A stretch of 64,000 nucleotides of DNA. Source: Echinarachnius parma (lineage: Eukaryota; Echinodermata; Echinoidea; Clypeasteroida; Echinarachniidae). The notes beneath the pieces are model-generated. The model saw nothing but the letters and a program-made list of their open reading frames with translations. It made no database searches and had not been told where the DNA came from. Shown one piece after another: positions 59,940 through 64,000 of this stretch. The stretch is taken from positions 1 to 64,000 of the forward strand of contig JBAMJV010003053.1 in NCBI GenBank assembly GCA_037951105.1, given 5' to 3'. The translations under genes were made by a program, and so were the position numbers. Within the stretch, counting starts at the first letter, position 1. Every line of letters starts with the position of its first letter.

Positions 59940-61531
59940 AACCCCTCAAAAAAAGTTCGGAAACTCAACTTTGATCGATTGTATAACTTGTATTGTCAAA
60001 TTGTATTTGTTCTTTTTAGTGTCATTGCAATGCATGATGATTTCCCTTTAAAATGGTACATTATTTGTCATTCATTTCAAATCAGGGAATACGCAGTGCG
60101 TTTCAGAATGGAGGACGGTCAGAAGTCAAATGTCGCAAAACGGGCCGAAAGTATTCAGTTGGGAAATTTGACTCTTGTGCCGTATTTTTTAATGTTCAGG
60201 TTGTATCGAAGATTGTAGCGTGTTCAAATGATTTAAACTTATCAAATTTGGTATCATTTTAAAGCCTATGTGTCTATCTTTTCAATACGGTTATGTCCGT
60301 AACAATTTTATTAACAGGTTAAGTATGGTACAGCTGAATATGGGGAGGGCCGAAAGGGAAATGTTGCAAAATGCATTTCTTTTTGTGAAATTGAAGGCGT
60401 TGCATCGAAAAACGACTATTGGAGGGATGTTTTAGGGTTGTAAATTGCATAATCATCAGTAAATTTAGTATCATGTGAAAGCGTTTTTATTTTTCTTTAA
60501 AATCATGTCTCACCTGTAATAATTATGCTATTGGGGTGTGTGCAGTAAAACCGGATATGGGGGTCTATAAATGCTATGAATTTAAGACCATGGCTTCTTG
60601 TTTCAAGATTCCGGTAAGATATTGTTGTATTAAGCATAACTCTATCATCATTACGTTTTGCACTATCGGAAAGCTCGTTAATTTACCTTTAATATGGTGT
60701 CTCATTTGCAATGATTATGCTGAATGTGAGTGTGTAATACAGGAAACTCACAAACTTGATGTATTGAAAATGCTTCAAATTTCTCTAAACCTACGCAAAC
60801 TGGCCAGAACTGGCATATTAGCGCCCTCTTCGACCGTGTAGGTATGCCGTTATTACCACGTATCAAACGGTAGAAAGTCGACCTAACAACGTGTCATTTT
60901 GAGCCCCATACATTTAGAGGTACTACACACACCTCAATCACATAACCACTATGAATGGGGCATTATTTCATTGACAAATTAACACGCTTTAACATAATGT
61001 TGAATTTGATAATGATTATGTAAAGTAAAGTACTAAGATATCCCCACAAAAGTCGTTTTTGGATGCAACGCCTTCAATTTCACACAATCAAATGCATTTT
61101 GCTTACATTTTGCTGTCGATCCTCCCAAATATTCACCTTAATTGTACCTACCCGGCTTTCATAATTATTCCAAGTGAGGTGTCATTGGAAAGATAATTAA
61201 ACAGGCTTTTGTCTGATACCATATTCAACAGTATCTCTTCATTGACAAGATATTCATCGTCGAAAGAATTTGAACTTGAGAAAGACCGTGATATGGTTGT
61301 CAGACCTTCCAACTGAAGTTTGTTGGCGCATTTTGCGACATTTCACTTCTGACTTTCCCCCATTCTCAAGTATACTGCACATACCTCGTGCTCGCGATGC
61401 TTACGAATTTGGTATCATTCTAAAGAGGTATACACACCCTTTCAAGTGATACCAAATATAACCATTATGATTTCTTAATAAAATAGATATAATCGATCAA
61501 ACTTGAGTTTCCGAACTTTTTTTGAGGGGTT
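59940..61531. mobile_element. 1.6 kb TA-flanked fold-back element in an EGF intron
   Basis: Ends AACCCCTCAAAAAAAGTTCG and CGAACTTTTTTTGAGGGGTT are exact inverses with TA outside each (59938-59939, 61532-61533). The arms pair internally, for example AAGTCAAATGTCGCAAAA with TTTTGCGACATTTCACTT and GAAATTGAAGGCGTTGCATC with its inverse near 61060. ORFs of 69-101 codons inside show no family. Tc1/mariner-type mobilisation is inferred from TA only. Confidence 0.75.
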
Positions 61532-61601
61532 TAGTATTGAATAATCATAATAATAGTATGAATAATATTAATTATATACTCCAATACTTGATTTATGTTA
61601 G

Positions 61602-61730
61602 ACGTGAACGAATGCACAGTGAGTAATCCTTGTGACACCACGAATGGAGATTGCACCAACACCAATGGATCGTACCAGTGTACATGTAACACTGGGTGGA
61701 GTCTGGATAGCGACAGCTCAACTTGTGAAG
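61602..61730 (+). CDS. cbEGF exon (type 3), intact
   Basis: The exon is 129 bp, phase 1-1, between TTTATGTTAG and GAAG|GTATGTC. DVNEC start, NTNGSY, SLDSDSSTCEG (Asn of the NST sequon replaced by Ser); six cysteines. Confidence 0.9.
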
Positions 61731-61930
61731 GTATGTCTTACAATTTCATAATATCTATTTCTAATGCGGATATTGTCATAATGTATGTACATACGACGTA
61801 ATTATGTAACTGTTTCAATAATATTTTTACTAGAATTATCGACTTATACTTCCATCACCATGATCACTTCTTCGTGTAGTTCAATTACAAATGCAACTAA
61901 TAATAAATAGTGTTAATAATAACAAGAATA

Positions 61931-62165
61931 ATGTTAATGTCTTACAATTTCATAATATCTATTTCTGATATGGATATTGTCATAATTTATCTACATACGA
62001 CATATGAAATTGTTACAATAATGTTGTTACTAGTATGATCGACTTATACTTCCATCACTTCTTCGTGTAGTTCAATTACTACTGCAACTAATATATTATA
62101 TTAATGATAATAGCATGAATAGTGCCGGGGAATAATGTTAATTATATACTCAAATACTTGATTTT
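61931..62165 (+). repeat. Duplicated EGF-locus intron segment without an exon
   Basis: TGTCTTACAATTTCATAATATC and TTATCTACATACGACATATG recur here as in the introns after each exon, but no EGF exon precedes this copy. It appears to be a leftover of a duplication whose exon was deleted. Confidence 0.65.
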
Positions 62166-62171
62166 TGTTAG

Positions 62172-62224
62172 ATGTGAGCAAATGCACAGTGAGAAATCCA
62201 TGTGACAGCATAAATGGAAATTGA
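62172..62224 (+). pseudogene. Truncated cbEGF exon (type 3) with stop
   Basis: Acceptor TTTTTGTTAG is present, but the start reads DVSKC (the calcium-binding NE is lost) and then SINGN followed by TGA and poly-C/poly-A. It is the most diverged of the four truncated copies. Confidence 0.8.
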
Positions 62225-62236
62225 ACTATTAGTGTC

Positions 62237-62252
62237 CCCCCCCCCCCCCAAA

Positions 62253-62286
<34 letters not shown>

Positions 62287-62695
62287 TTTGCCAAAACAAT
62301 AGAAAACATAAGGGGTAATGGGTAAATGTTTATCAATTCATGAATAGCGACTCTCTTCTTACACTATGAATAGCCATCCTCTGTTAACATAATAAATAGC
62401 CACCTTCTTATTATATTATGAATAGCAACCCTCTCCTTACATTATGAATAGTGACCATCTTCTTACATTATGAATAGCGACTCAGATTTCGTATTATGAA
62501 TAGCGGTCTTCATGACTAGTGACCCCTAATATGAATTATGCATAGCGCCCCTTTTTCATGTTTATGAGTAGCGACCCTGATTTCGTAGTATGAATAGCGG
62601 TCCTTATGAGTATTGACCCTCAATGTGAATTATGAATAGCGACCATAATCTTACATTATGAATAGCGGTCCTTATGAATAGCGAGGTTAATAACC
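62237..62695 (+). repeat. EGF-locus satellite S5
   Basis: C- and A-runs, (TA)n, leader TTTGCCAAAACAATAGAAAA and ATGAATAGCGACC/GCGGTCC units to GAATAGCGAGGTTAATAACC. Confidence 0.85.
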
Positions 62696-62871
62696 CCGTA
62701 ATTTCTTTAATCTAACTTATAAATGTATTAATACATCGTATACTACATGTACTATCACTTCTTGTATACTGCTATTAAAATTACTACTGCAACTAATACA
62801 TAATGATAATGATATGACATACACAATTTCTATAATATACTCAAATAACCGGCTCTACTCGACATTTTCAG

Positions 62872-63000
62872 ATGTTAACGAATGCACGGTGAGTAATCCT
62901 TGTGACACCGCGAACGGAGATTGCACTAACTCCAATGGATCGTACCAGTGTACATGTAACACTGGGTGGAGTCTGGCTAGCGATGGATCAACGTGTCAAG
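62872..63000 (+). CDS. cbEGF exon (type 1), intact, last of the array
   Basis: The exon is 129 bp, phase 1-1, between ACATTTTCAG and CAAG|GTTCGTG. DVNEC start, DTANGDC, NSNGSY, SLASDGSTCQG ending; six cysteines. It differs from the others in the final residues, and its donor starts GTTCG rather than GTATG, like the lone exon at 35291 (GTTTG). It may be an original boundary exon of the array. Confidence 0.9.
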
Positions 63001-63023
63001 GTTCGTGTTTAATCTTACATAAA

Positions 63024-63442
63024 AAGGGGACCACCAGGCAAAGAACAACACATTATTATATTTGTTGGTACCGTTTTGTGATATCAAATATATACCCAAC
63101 ATTTTGTAAATGGTTGTTTAATTCATAAACAAAGCAATTAATTTCCACCACTTACGGAACCACTGCTATTTCTTGGTTCCATACGGGCCAACCATTTGCG
63201 AGTGCGCCATGGCTATTCACGCGTACGTCTGTAGACAATAGATTCCCGGGCGATTCGTTCACCGCACACATCGCAGTCTTCGCAATTCAGACCGCATGAA
63301 CGCATGCTTTAGAATGGTGATGCGTTTCCAGTTATATATTTTTTTTCTGGAAACATATTTTTGTGAACTTGTTGATGGAATGGAATACTAAAGATGTTAC
63401 CTTTCTTTAATAAGAATATGATTTTTGGGTGGTGGTACCCTT
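63024..63442 (-). mobile_element. MITE with ends GGGGACCACCA / TGGTGGTACCC, copy 2
   Basis: Reverse complement of 12083-12470 along its length. It is inserted only 24 bp after the donor of the last EGF exon. Confidence 0.65.
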
Positions 63443-63489
63443 TAATTTGATTTTGATGATTAATTTCATCAATACATGTACAATTTACA

Positions 63490-63575
63490 GTTGGACTCTT
63501 TACAATTATTTCTGGTTCTAGCAGTGTTACTGATATTACTATAACTTCCACTTCGAATAAAACTAACGACTTCTG
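63490..63575 (+). CDS. Possible further exon (Ser/Thr-rich), uncertain
   Basis: After CAATTTACAG the phase 1 frame is open for about 29 codons, reading VGLFTIISGSSSVTD... and Ser/Thr-rich to a TGA. The composition would suit an extracellular stalk. No donor is evident, so it would be terminal. A second acceptor (TTTTTGCAG at about 63608) also opens a short phase 1 frame ending at TAA near 63650. I cannot choose between them, and both may be chance. Confidence 0.15.
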
Positions 63576-63681
63576 AAAACAATTAAACAATTTTATTTGT
63601 TTTTGCAGATGCAAGTTTTTTCTGTGTCGCATTTTGTATTTATGGACTATAAATGTATATCATTACGTCATATTCACCGTC

Positions 63682-63845
63682 CTTAATGGGATAGTTGAGT
63701 TCTGGAGGTAAAGCGAGTACAGTTTTGGTCAAACTGAATTTTAGTAACCAAAAGCTGCACCATTACATTACAAACTAATAGTTATAACTCCACCATGCTC
63801 GAAAGGAATACAAAATTACAAATGACTAAGTAAAAAGCCTGTTAC
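63682..63845 (+). mobile_element. TTAA MITE, left-end fragment
   Basis: Starts TTAATGGGATAGTTGAGTTC and matches the family through AACTCCACCATGCTCGAAAG and TAAAAAGCCTGTTA, then diverges. Confidence 0.65.
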
Positions 63846-64000
63846 TCTAATCCAGACAACGAATAAACTACAACAAACAACCAAATTTGCGGTATTCCAT
63901 GGCTTTAATTTCGAAAAGCATGTCCGAAATTTCAACAATAAATTGAAACAAAAGTACAATTACATCACGCACTTATTATCGTTATCTATCATTAACATAT

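Noticed and set aside
59979-60841. ORFs of 69-101 codons within the 1.6 kb TA fold-back
   Set aside because: They lie in complementary arms, overlap in different frames and show no domain. The element looks non-autonomous.
54863-62695. CRISPR-like look of the ATGAATAGCGACC satellite
   Set aside because: Units and gaps are both degenerate repeats with no unique spacers, and the context is introns of an EGF gene.

Overview
This is animal (metazoan) genomic DNA, very probably from a marine invertebrate with a large, repeat-rich genome. The reasons are GT-AG introns with consensus splice sites, phase-1 cassette exons for extracellular modules, a piggyBac transposase with a spliced intron, and a dense population of DNA transposons and MITEs. 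An echinoderm- or hemichordate-like deuterostome is plausible, but the sequence alone does not settle it. No rRNA, credible tRNA, virus or bacterial operon is visible. Most long ORFs are by-products of palindromic or low-complexity repeats.

Layout. From 0 to 11 kb there are stacked fold-back elements: a TTAA-flanked palindrome (668-1465), a ~4 kb inverted repeat carrying two mirror-image arrays of one 15-bp unit (1466-5430), and TA-flanked palindromes at 6774-7646 and 9092-9587. A probable Ig-like extracellular exon lies at 11510-11827. From 12 to 35 kb are dispersed and inverted copies of several non-autonomous families. These include TTAA MITEs (one nested in another at 32246), two closely similar copies of one TIR element (16275, 29343), a satellite whose units carry splice-site-like motifs (25126-25769), and a Mutator-like element with a 9-bp target duplication (32953-34336). 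A weak two- or three-exon transcript candidate lies at 18450-21139. A degenerate EGF exon is at 35291-35425. From 36.2 to 38.6 kb there is a 2.4 kb palindrome.

From about 41.9 kb to 63.0 kb runs the main gene content: a + strand tandem array of calcium-binding EGF exons. Nine are intact, each exactly 129 bp and phase 1-1. One is cut by a transposon, one is a decayed pseudo-exon, and four are truncated at nearly the same codon and followed by poly-C plus a satellite based on ATGAATAGCGACC. The exons fall into three types by acceptor context, repeating as type 1, type 2, truncated type 3, satellite. The locus therefore grew by segmental duplication of a multi-exon cassette.

The array is split at 43208/53807 by a 10.6 kb insertion that can be read layer by layer. 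A TA-flanked element with CACACTAA ends sits inside the EGF exon. Inside that element are a 701-bp G-rich hAT-like element with an exact 8-bp duplication and a 7.86 kb piggyBac element with perfect 13-bp ends, TTAA flanks and an apparently intact 647-residue transposase on the minus strand. Removing the outer insertion with one TA copy leaves exactly 129 bp.
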